From Zopfochytrium polystomum (lineage: Eukaryota > Chytridiomycota > Chytridiomycetes > Chytridiales > Chytridiaceae), in the NCBI GenBank assembly GCA_025765615.1, contig JAIVFJ010000006.1, forward strand, positions 496,001 through 560,000: a stretch of 64,000 nucleotides of DNA, in the 5' to 3' direction. Below are positions 44,749 to 53,250 of this stretch, piece by piece (positions within the stretch are counted from its first letter, which is position 1; every line of letters begins with the position of its first letter). The translations under genes and the position numbers were made by a program. A model generated the notes under the pieces. The model made no database searches. It saw only the letters and a list, made by a program, of their open reading frames with translations, and was not told where the DNA came from.

Positions 44749-45626
44749 ATGGTCATCCAATCATCCACCAGACTTGTCATTATGGATGACGCTCATTTTG
44801 TTTTGACAGACAACAGTGTCCGGCTGGTCACTCGCCTCGCAATGGACGCTATTGCCACACACGACGTCCCTGTCGGTGTCACTGCAGCTGGCCCTGTCCC
44901 AAATGCCGCCTCTGCCGCCGATCCCACCAGTGCCGCTGAAGCCGCTGCTGACGCTGTCACCGCCGCTGTTGACGCCAATGTCAACGCCACTGTGGACGCC
45001 GCTGTCAACGCCCCTGTGTACGCCGCCGTTGACGACCCTGTTAACTCCGAAGTCAACGCCCCTGTCGACGCTGCTGGCAACGCCGCTCTCGACGTTGCTG
45101 TCGACGTCGCTGTGGCCGCCGACGTCACCAACGCCACTGTCCCTGATGTCCCCCACACTCGCACCCGCACTCGTAGCGGCACCCGTCGCAGTAAACCTGC
45201 CGCAGCCGCCGCAGCTGCCCCGTCTGACGCCACCAGCCCTGCTGCCGCCGCCGCGCCTGCAGCGTCAATGCTGCCGCTTCTGCTTTTCCTGCTGTCTCTG
45301 TCGTCACTGGCCTTGCTGAAGCGTTCACCACCACTGGAAACACGCTATCCCCAATGCTCCACTTACAACAACCAGCACTCCCCCTGCAGCAGCTGCAAAT
45401 ATTACGACTGTCGCGGCTGCAGTTGCAGCTTGCAGCAGCAACGCCACCACCAATCCCACTTCCGTTGCCGATGCCACTGCTACTGCCGCTAATCAAGCCG
45501 CCGCCAATGTAGTCAGCTCAGTGGACAAACGTTTGGAAATTGCGAGAATGCGCATGCGCAGTAAAGGAAGTAATAACAAGACAAAGTTCGCCATAGCACC
45601 TCAAATACACGCTCTAGCAGTTGCTG
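44749..45626 (+). pseudogene. repeat-coding N-terminal region of the recombinase element
   Basis: The frame from 44749 encodes Ala/Val/Asn/Asp-rich degenerate repeats, for example VNATVDAAVNAPVYAAVDD around 44980-45110, then a basic RTRTRSGTRR stretch. It changes frame near 45290. The following part (about 45500-45626) encodes VVSSVDKRLEIARMRM and ends at a good donor (gtaagt at 45627), which pairs with an acceptor at 45688. This looks like the disordered N-terminal part of the recombinase-element protein, with codon repeats still expanding and shrinking. Confidence 0.45.
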
Positions 45627-45688
45627 GTAAGTGGTTGACTTCACTCACTGAATTGGATAATTCATTTCTAATGACCTGCTTTCCTTAG

Positions 45689-47226
45689 GTGTTGACGCAA
45701 AAATTGTGGAGCTGGGCTTGCAACGAGGAACCACTACTTCTTGCCCACTTGCGGACCGAAATTACAAGGATATGACAAGAAAAGCAGCCCAAAAGCACAT
45801 TAACCTCCTCAAGTTCTTTTTCTCCCTGATCAGAGATTATGAGAGTCTGATCATCCTTGAAGACACACCACCGGACTTTTGCCCATCTATGGACTACAAG
45901 AGCCTGATTCTTGTTTTGAAATTCAAGCGGCAACCAAAGCACCCAGCTTCTTCATGAAAACAGAGCACCAGTAATGGACGTCCTTGGCCAAGAAGTCCTC
46001 TGTCAAGGGGGATGGAACGCTCTGAACGTCGTCAATCAGCTGTTGTCGTTGTTGCTGCGATTCATGCTGAACGCGGTCACCCTGAGAACAGCCCATACAC
46101 GGATCCTTGTGCCCGCTGCCAGCAGCTTTGGAGAACTGGAACACCAAGCGGTTGTGCACATCACACCCCCAATATTCGGCTTTTCCGACGTGGCAATCCT
46201 CGAAACTGCCGAAAGGTTGCAAATTACTACTCCACCACCATGGGTGAAGATTCAGACTATATTCCTCAGGTAGACTCACCTCTGCTTCCCCATGAGCTGA
46301 TGCAGCTTCGCACATGGTTGATGAGCACGGGTTCATTAACTGACCTCATGTGGTTTGTTCTTATTATTTATCATGCAAGCTTGGATTGCGGGAAATGGAG
46401 GCTGTCAATCTCCGCTTTGACAGTTTTCACCTGGATCTATCAACAATTAAGCAGACAGAAAACTCATTTTTTGTTGAATCACTCTGTGTTGACATCATTG
46501 TGAGTACTTTTTTTTCGCTATTCTATGATCTAACTGTAAATGTACATCAGCCAAAGGGAACAGACACAACACCGGTGTATTTGCAACTGTGGGCTGATCA
46601 TGAAAACCCACTCCTCTGCCCTATTCGCCACCTGCTGCTCTACATCTACTGCCTTGGAGCAACGAGTGGCTATCTGTTCCCAGCTGCAGTTCTTCGCAAC
46701 GAAAAGATTGGGTCTGAGGTGTTGTGACAATCAAGACTTCCTCGAAAAAATTCAGGATCTCTGCTATAGTCTCTTTGGTCGTGCCATTGACGAAAGTACT
46801 GGAATCGGCCGGTTTTTTGGCACACACACTTGCCGCAAAACCCTCTTTGCCATTGCAATCCTGAATGGAGTTGGAGACATTGATATGATGGAGGCATCCC
46901 GCCACAAGACTGTGGCAAGTGCACAAGCCTACAAGAGAGACCTTTCAACAATCCTTGAAATGTTGAAATGCAACGACAGCATTGCAAAGTACCCTATCAG
47001 TTGGAGAGCAATCCGAGTTCTTAGTCCAAACCTTGCGCGTTCAGTTGGCGATTCGTCTGGTTTTGCCCATGTTGCAGAGCTTGCTATCTTTGTTTTGGAG
47101 AAGGAGTGCAACTTCTCCCACCGGCACCAGAGATTCAGCATTCCAAACGCTATTGAGCGCCTTCTTTCTTTGAAATCTGTGGATGGAGCAGCAGAGGAGC
47201 TCCGGAAAAGGCTTGAGGCGTCGTAG
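45689..47226 (+). pseudogene. tyrosine recombinase (Crypton-like), frameshifted
   Basis: Pieces in different frames give a full tyrosine-recombinase core. An N-terminal helical region (45700-45955) precedes a Cys/His-rich stretch (CARCQQLWRTGTPSGC, 46099-46146) and LLPHELMQLRTWLMSTGSLTD. The first catalytic Arg is in GLREMEAVNLR (codon 46389-46391). KGTDTTPVYLQLWADHENPLLCP leads to the box with His 46825-46827 and Arg 46834-46836 (HTCRKT), then His 46903-46905 (SRHKT) and the nucleophile Tyr 46930-46932. Frame changes near 46370 and 46720 make it a pseudogene or require unseen introns. Such enzymes move DNA circles by single-strand exchange. Confidence 0.75.
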
Positions 47227-47259
47227 CCTCAGAACGGAGCTGAGCATGCAGCTGACGCC

Positions 47260-47591
47260 ATGGCATGGGTCAACGAGTATGTTAAATCAGTAACGCAGAA
47301 TCTGATGGCCGAAGTCGCAAAATTACAGAGCCGATCAGCGAACGAGCAATTGTCAACCCCCATGGCACAGATTCAGCAACGAACAGATTTTCTTGCAGAC
47401 ACCACCCCATTGTCCATGCCACTACCAACCTTGGCAATGCCCTCAACTGCTTCCCTTTGTTCTGCTGAGGTTCAGCTGACTGTAGAGGCCATTGTGGAAG
47501 AGACATCAAACAGTCTTTCCCTTTCTGTGCCAGTTCCCATTCCGCCAGCAACTATCCCTGGAAGTATTTCAATTGGCACACAAGCTCTACA
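47260..47591 (+). pseudogene. unknown frame of the host element, left half
   Basis: 111 codons starting MAWVNEYVKSVTQNLMAEV, then a Ser/Pro/Thr-rich stretch. It runs straight into the gypsy 5' LTR, which cuts it. It may be the C-terminal part of the recombinase protein in another frame or a second protein. No domain recognised. Confidence 0.4.
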
Positions 47592-47811
47592 TGTTATGAA
47601 TCACCCTCTGGAAACCTCTGGAACCTTCTAGAACATTCCTTCATGGAACCTTCTGGAACTTTCTTTGAGTCTTGACAAGGAACACTCTCAAAAGGTGTAA
47701 AAGGGGGATGGGGGACCTGTCCCATCCCTCAAGTGAATTATTGTTTCCAATACAATCATCACTCCTCTCAGTTCCTTGCCTGCCTTGTCCTGTCCTGCCC
47801 TGTTCCTGACA
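47592..47811 (+). repeat. 5' LTR of the gypsy element
   Basis: 220 bp, starting tgttatgaatc and ending ttcctgaca. Relative to the 3' LTR it lacks about 170 bp of the upstream region, and its TATA position reads gtgtaaaagg instead of gtataaaagg. Heat-shock-like units lie at 47621-47638 and 47646-47663. Confidence 0.92.
47621..47663 (+). promoter_or_regulatory. heat-shock-element-like units in gypsy 5' LTR
   Basis: Two blocks of four perfect alternating half-sites (47621-47638 and 47646-47663). These are the units that would drive the element's own transcript. Confidence 0.65.
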
Positions 47812-47851
47812 TCATAATTCACTTCACCCTCTCCTACTACTCTCTGCCATC

Positions 47852-48775
47852 ATGTCTGACCCAAACAACACCTTCCCTGATGCAACTGCCTTCCAAGCCT
47901 TGATGGACCAATTACAAGCCCTTTCAAGACAGACACACCAACTTCAAGAACAAGTCCTTCACCAGCAGCACCAGCTTCAACAACAACTTCACCAAAAAGA
48001 ACATCAAGCTCTTCCCCTGCCCCAAGCCAACCAAGCAAGAGAGCCCAAGGTTCCCAGCCCTGACAAGTTCACTGGGCTGGCCAAAGACATTAGGAACTTT
48101 ATGGCCACTGTGGAGAATGTCATCCTTCTCCAACCTTCAAGATTTCCCAGTGAGCAAGTCAAGGTTCTTTTCACATGCACCCTCCTGTCTGGTCAAGCTC
48201 AATCATGGTACAGATCTCTCCCAAGCACACCCACCACCCTGCAAGAGCTCTGGGAGGGGCTGGAAGCTACCTTTGGTGACCCCTACGCATCTTGGACAGC
48301 AAGATCCAAGCTCAAGCATATCAAGCAAGGAAACCAATCTTGTGTTGCCTACACCAACCAATTCAAGCAACTGGCCAGAGACTCTGGATACAATGATGCA
48401 GCTCTGATGGAGCTGTACCATGATGGTCTCCATGAGTCCATCCAAGACATGCTCTCCCAGTCTCTGCACATCCCTGAGACCTTGGAAGAGTACATTCTCC
48501 TTGCCATCAAGATTGACAACAGACTCTACTCCAAGAGGCTGAAGCAAAGACAAGTAGGAACTACATCAAGACCTACCCCAGTCCCTCAAGCTCTTACAGT
48601 TCCTGAACCCATGCAAGTGGATGCAGTTGAGACACTTCCTAAGAGTCCTCTGAGCCAAGAGGAGAAAACAAGGAGGGCCCAGCAGGGACTGTGTTTCTAC
48701 TGTGGCTCCAAGGAGCATGCTGTCAAGGACTGCCCAAGGAAGAAGCACCCAAACTCCCAGGTCCAGGCTCACTGA
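47852..48775 (+). CDS. gag: gypsy Gag
   Basis: 307 aa. A Gln-rich coiled start (residues 15-55) precedes the retrotransposon Gag core (KFTGLAKDIRNFMATVENVI, QAQSWYRSL, LEATFGDPYASWTARSKLKHIKQG, FKQLARDSGYNDAALMELYHDGL). The C-terminus has a CCHC zinc knuckle (CFYCGSKEHAVKDC, near residue 280). Gag forms the virus-like particle and packages RNA. The frame is fully open, and its last codons overlap pol by 85 nt with a slippery site at 48748. Confidence 0.93.
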   Translation: MSDPNNTFPDATAFQALMDQLQALSRQTHQLQEQVLHQQHQLQQQLHQKEHQALPLPQANQAREPKVPSPDKFTGLAKDIRNFMATVENVILLQPSRFPSEQVKVLFTCTLLSGQAQSWYRSLPSTPTTLQELWEGLEATFGDPYASWTARSKLKHIKQGNQSCVAYTNQFKQLARDSGYNDAALMELYHDGLHESIQDMLSQSLHIPETLEEYILLAIKIDNRLYSKRLKQRQVGTTSRPTPVPQALTVPEPMQVDAVETLPKSPLSQEEKTRRAQQGLCFYCGSKEHAVKDCPRKKHPNSQVQAH

Positions 48776-51060
48776 GGGGCAATTCCCTGGACCCTCCTCC
48801 AAGCTGCCCCTGTTTCATCACCACCACCAGCACCACAAACACCTCAGATTCCAAGCCCCACCAACTCACCATGGATGTCAAGATTCAACTCTCACCCAAG
48901 TCAACCATCACAACCAAGGCCCTTATCGACTCTGGATCATCCTGCAACATCATTGATGCCACCCTTGTCAAGTCTTGTGCCATTCCCACCATCAAGAAAT
49001 CCACACCCCTCAAGGTTCACTTTGCCAATCATGCTCTGTTCAAGGAAACGAGCCATGAAACCAAGCTAAACCTCCACATCCAAGACTTTCCACCATCCAT
49101 GGTCAACCTGGAAGTATTGGATCTTGGCTCACCCACATTCTCCGTCATCCTGGGATTACCATGGCTGCAAGCCCTGAACCCTGCCATTGATTGGGTCACT
49201 GGTCAAGTCCAACCTCCACCAATTGGAACAGTCACCAAAAACTCAAGTCAAGCCTCCAAGTCTCATGCTCTCAAGTCCCTGATGCAAGGTTCTCAGCCTA
49301 GTATCCAAGGTCAACCACAAATGACAGCTCCAGTATCAGCCTGCAGCTCACAGATCCCAGCCAAGATTCAAGTTTCACAGTTCACAGTTCATAGTCAAGA
49401 TTCCAGTACAGCTCATAGAGCTCACAGTCATGGCCAAGTCTGTAGTTCACAGAACCCACAGTCAAAGATTCAAGTACCACAGTTCACAGTCCAAATTCAA
49501 GATTCAAGTTCCACAGCTCACAGTCTTTGCCAAGAACAGAACCCTCAGTCAAAGATTCAAGAATCACAGTTCCCAGTCAACAATTCAAGCCCCACTGCTG
49601 ATGAGCACAGAAGGACAGACCTTGCACCTGAAGGGGGAGATGGTTTCACCCCACCATCCAAGACACACCTTTCATTGCTTCCTGACAGTGTGTGGGCCCA
49701 TGCTATTTCCAAGGACCCCAAGCCTCACAAGATTCAAATCAGCCAAGAAGAGGAAAAACTTGAGATACTCAAGACAAGGCATGATGCAGCAACAGCTGGA
49801 CACCCAGGAGAGCACAAGACATATGAGCTTGTTTCCAGAGACTTCTACTGGCCAGGCATGAGGAAGTACATCAAGAACTATGTCAGCAGCTGTGAAACCT
49901 GTCAAAGAAACAAATCCAGCAGACACAAGCACTATGGACTTCTGGAGCCCCTCCCAATTGCCATCAGCCCTTGGTCATCAATATCCATGGACTTCATTGT
50001 GAAACTGCCCCCATCCCATGGATTTGACTCTATCCTTGTTGTCATCTGCAGAAGGACAAAGTTGGCCCATTTCATCCCCTGCACTGAGAATATAGATGCA
50101 CAAGGAACAGCAGACCTGTTTTTGCAGCACATATTCAGGCTCCATGGGCTGCCTCAGTCAATCATCAGTGACAGAGGACCTCAGTTCAGATCTCAATTTT
50201 GGAAAGCACTCACAGCAGCCCTTGGAATCAAGTCTCAACTGTCAACTGCTTATCACCCTCAGACTGATGGACAAACAGAAAGAACAAACCAGACTCTGGA
50301 GCAGTATTTGAGGTGCTATGTCAGCTATCAACAGGATGATTGGCCCACCCTCCTTCTGCTGGCAGAATTTGCTCTCAACAATTACCTCCACTCGAGCACC
50401 CAGCTATCTCCTTTCTTTGCAACCTATGGCTTCAATCCAAGAGGAGATCTTCTGGGACAAGAGACCCTATCCAATGTCCAAGCTCCTGCTGTGGCTTCAC
50501 ACTTGCATAAGCTCAAGATCATCAGCACCTTCCTGGACTCCACCCTGAAGCAAGCCCAAGAAGATGCCTCAAGATTCGCCAACACTCACAGAATGGACCA
50601 TGACCTTGCTGTGGGTCAGCAAGTTTGGCTTCTGAGGAAGAACCTGCAGACCAAAAGACCAAGTCCCAAGCTAGACAACCTCAAGTTGGGACCTTTCAAG
50701 ATCTTGGAGCAAATCAATCCAGTCACCTTCAAGCTGGATCTCCCTGCATCCATGAAGATCCACCCAGTTTTCCATGTCAGCCTTTTGGAGAAGTTTGTGG
50801 CCAATTCCATTCCAGGCAGAGTTGTTCCTCCTCCTCCTCCAGTTGAGGTAGAAAGTGAAGAGGAATTTGAGGTTGAACAAATCTTGGATGCCAAGTGGTT
50901 TGGAAGGACACTCAAGTTCCTTGTTAAGTGGAGAGGTTACTCAGATGCTGACAACACCTGGGAACCTGAGTCAAACCTCACTCACTGCCAAGACCTTCTG
51001 CTCAAGTTCAAGACCAGGTACCCCACCAAGTTGCAGAAGAGGCCTAAAAGGGGGAGATGA
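48691..51060 (+). CDS. pol: gypsy Pol: protease, integrase, chromodomain (no RT/RNase H)
   Basis: Open for 789 codons in the -1 frame relative to Gag. The true product would begin by frameshifting at about 48754. Protease: ALIDSGSSCNII (Asp near residue 80) and VILGLPWLQALNPAIDW. A linker with imperfect repeats of SQNPQSKIQ/QFTV type (49350-49590) occupies the place where RT and RNase H should be. Integrase: H2C2 zinc finger (AGHPGEHK to CETCQRN, near 370-410), then the DDE residues in SMDFIVKLP, ISDRGPQFRSQFW and HPQTDGQTERTNQ. Chromodomain at about 722-783 (VEQILDAKW, FLVKWRGYSDADNTWEPE). Chromodomains can direct integration to marked chromatin. Confidence 0.92.
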   Translation: MFLLWLQGACCQGLPKEEAPKLPGPGSLRGNSLDPPPSCPCFITTTSTTNTSDSKPHQLTMDVKIQLSPKSTITTKALIDSGSSCNIIDATLVKSCAIPTIKKSTPLKVHFANHALFKETSHETKLNLHIQDFPPSMVNLEVLDLGSPTFSVILGLPWLQALNPAIDWVTGQVQPPPIGTVTKNSSQASKSHALKSLMQGSQPSIQGQPQMTAPVSACSSQIPAKIQVSQFTVHSQDSSTAHRAHSHGQVCSSQNPQSKIQVPQFTVQIQDSSSTAHSLCQEQNPQSKIQESQFPVNNSSPTADEHRRTDLAPEGGDGFTPPSKTHLSLLPDSVWAHAISKDPKPHKIQISQEEEKLEILKTRHDAATAGHPGEHKTYELVSRDFYWPGMRKYIKNYVSSCETCQRNKSSRHKHYGLLEPLPIAISPWSSISMDFIVKLPPSHGFDSILVVICRRTKLAHFIPCTENIDAQGTADLFLQHIFRLHGLPQSIISDRGPQFRSQFWKALTAALGIKSQLSTAYHPQTDGQTERTNQTLEQYLRCYVSYQQDDWPTLLLLAEFALNNYLHSSTQLSPFFATYGFNPRGDLLGQETLSNVQAPAVASHLHKLKIISTFLDSTLKQAQEDASRFANTHRMDHDLAVGQQVWLLRKNLQTKRPSPKLDNLKLGPFKILEQINPVTFKLDLPASMKIHPVFHVSLLEKFVANSIPGRVVPPPPPVEVESEEEFEVEQILDAKWFGRTLKFLVKWRGYSDADNTWEPESNLTHCQDLLLKFKTRYPTKLQKRPKRGR
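48748..48754 (+). promoter_or_regulatory. putative -1 ribosomal frameshift site (CCCAAAC)
   Basis: CCCAAAC sits exactly in the X XXY YYZ register of the gag frame (CAC CCA AAC), seven codons before the gag stop. Slipping back one base enters the open pol frame. A downstream stimulating structure was not tested. Confidence 0.6.
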
Positions 51061-51449
51061 TGTTATGAATCACCCTCTGGAAACCTCTGGAACCTTCTAG
51101 AACATTCCTTCATGGAACCTTCTGGAACCTTCTGGAACATTCTAGAACATTCCTTCATGGAACCTTCTGGAACCTTCTGGAACATTCTAGAACATTCCTT
51201 CATGGAACCTTCTGGAACCTTCTTTGCTTTCCTGACTTGTCTTGTTCTCATTGGTATCATTGGTATCATTGTATTACTAATTGCTCTTTCTGGAACTTTC
51301 TTTGAGTCTTGACAAGGAAGACTCTCAATGAGGTATAAAAGGGGGATGGGGGACCTGTCCCATCCCTCAAGTGAATTATTGTTTCCAATACAATCATCAC
51401 TCCTCTCAGTTCCTTGTCTGCCTTGTCCTGTCCTGCCCTGTTCCTGACA
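51061..51449 (+). repeat. 3' LTR of the gypsy element
   Basis: 389 bp, preceded by a purine-rich tract (aaaagggggaga, about 51046-51057). Contains tandem 45-bp units and a TATA box (tataaaa at 51334-51340). Ends ttcctgaca at 51449, followed by the target duplication. Confidence 0.93.
51090..51222 (+). promoter_or_regulatory. heat-shock-element-like arrays in gypsy 3' LTR
   Basis: Alternating GAA-nn-TTC units in perfect 5-bp register: 4 half-sites at 51090-51107, 8 at 51115-51152, 8 at 51160-51197 and 4 at 51205-51222, upstream of the TATA box. This is the known binding pattern of heat-shock factor. Binding itself is inferred. Confidence 0.7.
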
Positions 51450-51930
51450 CTACACAATGAAGCACCAGTCGATCCAGTAGCACACACACTGCAGCAGCTT
51501 CCACGGTTGCGGCTGCACCACTGGTACGACACATTGCAGAGACAATCAACGGCTTTTCCACTACATCAGGAGCTCTCCCTGCCTCACTGCCAAGCAGCGT
51601 AATTCCACAAGAAGGCCCTTTGCAGAGAAGCCATTGACTAAAAAAAGGGAGACTGGTGAAGATGACCTTGAGGGCCGAAAGAGGGTGAAGGACTTGCAAG
51701 GTGAGGAGAAGCTTCAGGCTATCATTGAGCTCAAGAGGAGAGTTCCAGCGAAATCGAGCGACTTAACAAATGGTGCGAGGTCGTTTGTGACGGAATCCAT
51801 TAATCCCGTTCTTGAGTGCATGGAGAAACATTGTGGTGGGGACATGAACGTCTTTATCTCGAAGTTTGGTGCCAAGTTCAATCCTGCAACGCATCTCTCC
51901 CAATGCAAGCAACGTTGCACAACTTGAATG
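51450..51930 (+). pseudogene. unknown frame of the host element, right half
   Basis: After the duplicated target, sequence of the interrupted element continues. A frame from about 51634 to 51927 (97 codons) encodes a Lys/Glu-rich start (EGRKRVKDLQGEEKLQAI) and ends FISKFGAKFNPATHLSQC. It fits the size of a C-terminal DNA-binding or accessory part of the tyrosine-recombinase element, but I recognise no family. Confidence 0.4.
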
Positions 51931-52692
51931 TATGGTTACGGAAGTTGAAAGGGAAAATAAAGTCATTGTGAAACAAAAAAGCAAAAGCTCACTTCCTCCA
52001 CCACCTCACGCTTTACCCACACCACACCTCCACCAGCCGATTCAGGTGGACCCACGTCGCCAGCGGGGCTTCTTCAGTTGTGTAACGGAAAATGAAATCA
52101 TCATAAACAGGAAAAAACAAACAAAAAAGAAAAAGGATGCGGCAGAAAGCAGTTTTGAAGAGGACAGAACGCGCCCGCCGCCGTCTTGGGCTTGTAGCGT
52201 GGTGACGGGAGCGAAGGGTGCGGCGGCTGGAGGCCTGCGCCTGTTTGTGTGGCTTTGACTTGTCATCATCCCCATCCGCCATCCGCCATTTGTCTGTAAT
52301 TCCTTATTGTTGTTAGAGAACCTTCCGTGCACGGCCAGCCTGTCCTTGTCCTTTCGGCGAGGCTGGACTTCTGGCCACATTTCAACCGAGTGATGAACAA
52401 TGTCTTTCACGGCGTCCTAGCAGGGTCCGACATGAATCAATTGAAGATTCGCATTGGTTTTTTTTCGGACGGGGTGTAGTGTTTGTCCAGAATTTTCGAG
52501 TCGCGAACTGGGACCAAAAAAAAAAAAAAAAAAAAAGGAAAACCTCGGCGAATCGAACCCGCACGGGACATTTTGCCGAGATTATTATATTAAAAATCGA
52601 ATGTCCGGCCAAGTTCGACAAGAAAATTTATTTAACCCGACCGGATTTTTTGTGAAACTGTCCGAGTCGATTGGATTGGTGACTGACCCTAC
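51931..52692. other. no gene seen
   Basis: Contains a run of about 20 A at 52516-52535. No coding sequence recognised; probably old mobile DNA. Confidence 0.5.
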
Positions 52693-53250
52693 ATGCTAGA
52701 CGCTTACGTGGTTGTATACATGGATGATGTTCTTATATACTCCAAAGACAGAAAGGCCATATCTGACATCAGTGCAAAGCCCTTCGGCCGCCTTCACAAG
52801 CACATGTTGCAACTGAAGCTTGCCAAGTGCAAATGGGAGCGCGACGAAGTACAATTCCTTGGCTACCTGATCACCCAGAATGGCGTGCGCATCACACCAG
52901 AACAACATCTCTGCTGTTCAAGACTTCCCAAAACTCTCAACAACAGTCAACATTCAACAATTTCGCGGCCTTGCAAACTATTTCCACATGGTCTGCCCAC
53001 TTATTGTAAAAGTGGGCTGGACCTATCCATGCCCTTGTGAAGGGTAACTCCAGCAGCAAGTACCACCCCTTAGAAGAGTGGGAGGAGTCGGTGCATGGAA
53101 AAGACTTCGCCAAATTGAAGCAATTGGGAAAAATGAAAAAAGTACTCTTAGACTTGTCAATCCTGTTGGTGGCTAACAGAGACTGCCCGACAAGTAGGGT
53201 TGAAACACCCTCTAGACAACTTAGTTTTGGCCTATCATTTGCTTTCCCCC
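52693..53250 (+). pseudogene. relic of a gypsy RT (different family)
   Basis: Encodes the RT palm segment VVVYMDDVLIYSKDR with an intact YMDD box, then HMLQLKLAKCKWERDEVQFLGYLIT, the usual gypsy order. It loses frame near 52910. Further RT-like sequence in other frames follows (an FRGLANYF motif near 52965) up to about 53110. No LTRs found. It differs in sequence from the element at 47592, which has no RT. Confidence 0.8.

Larger units (their letters stand above)
47592..51449 (+). mobile_element. Ty3/gypsy chromovirus-like element lacking RT-RNase H
   Basis: An LTR-to-LTR element of 3858 bp bounded by the exact 5-bp duplication ctaca (47587-47591 and 51450-51454). Order: 5' LTR, Gag, -1 frameshift, protease, integrase, chromodomain, 3' LTR. 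RT and RNase H are absent, yet the pol frame is open for 789 codons. A copy with intact LTR ends and target duplication must have been inserted using RT from elsewhere, unless the loss happened afterwards in frame. The three LTRs in this window share the same ends. Confidence 0.93.
44749..51930 (+). mobile_element. Crypton-like tyrosine-recombinase element, split by a gypsy insertion
   Basis: The left part (44749-47591) contains a degenerate repeat-coding start, a frameshifted tyrosine recombinase and a second short frame. The right part (51450-about 51930) continues the flanking frame after the insertion. The gypsy element's duplicated target ctaca proves that both sides were once joined. 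Termini of the host element are not visible, so the limits are approximate. Crypton assignment rests on the recombinase type and eukaryotic context. Confidence 0.65.

Noticed and set aside
52540..52600. tRNA-like ggttcgattc arm on the minus strand
   Set aside because: T stem does not pair and no D arm or anticodon arm can be drawn; at most a decayed fragment.
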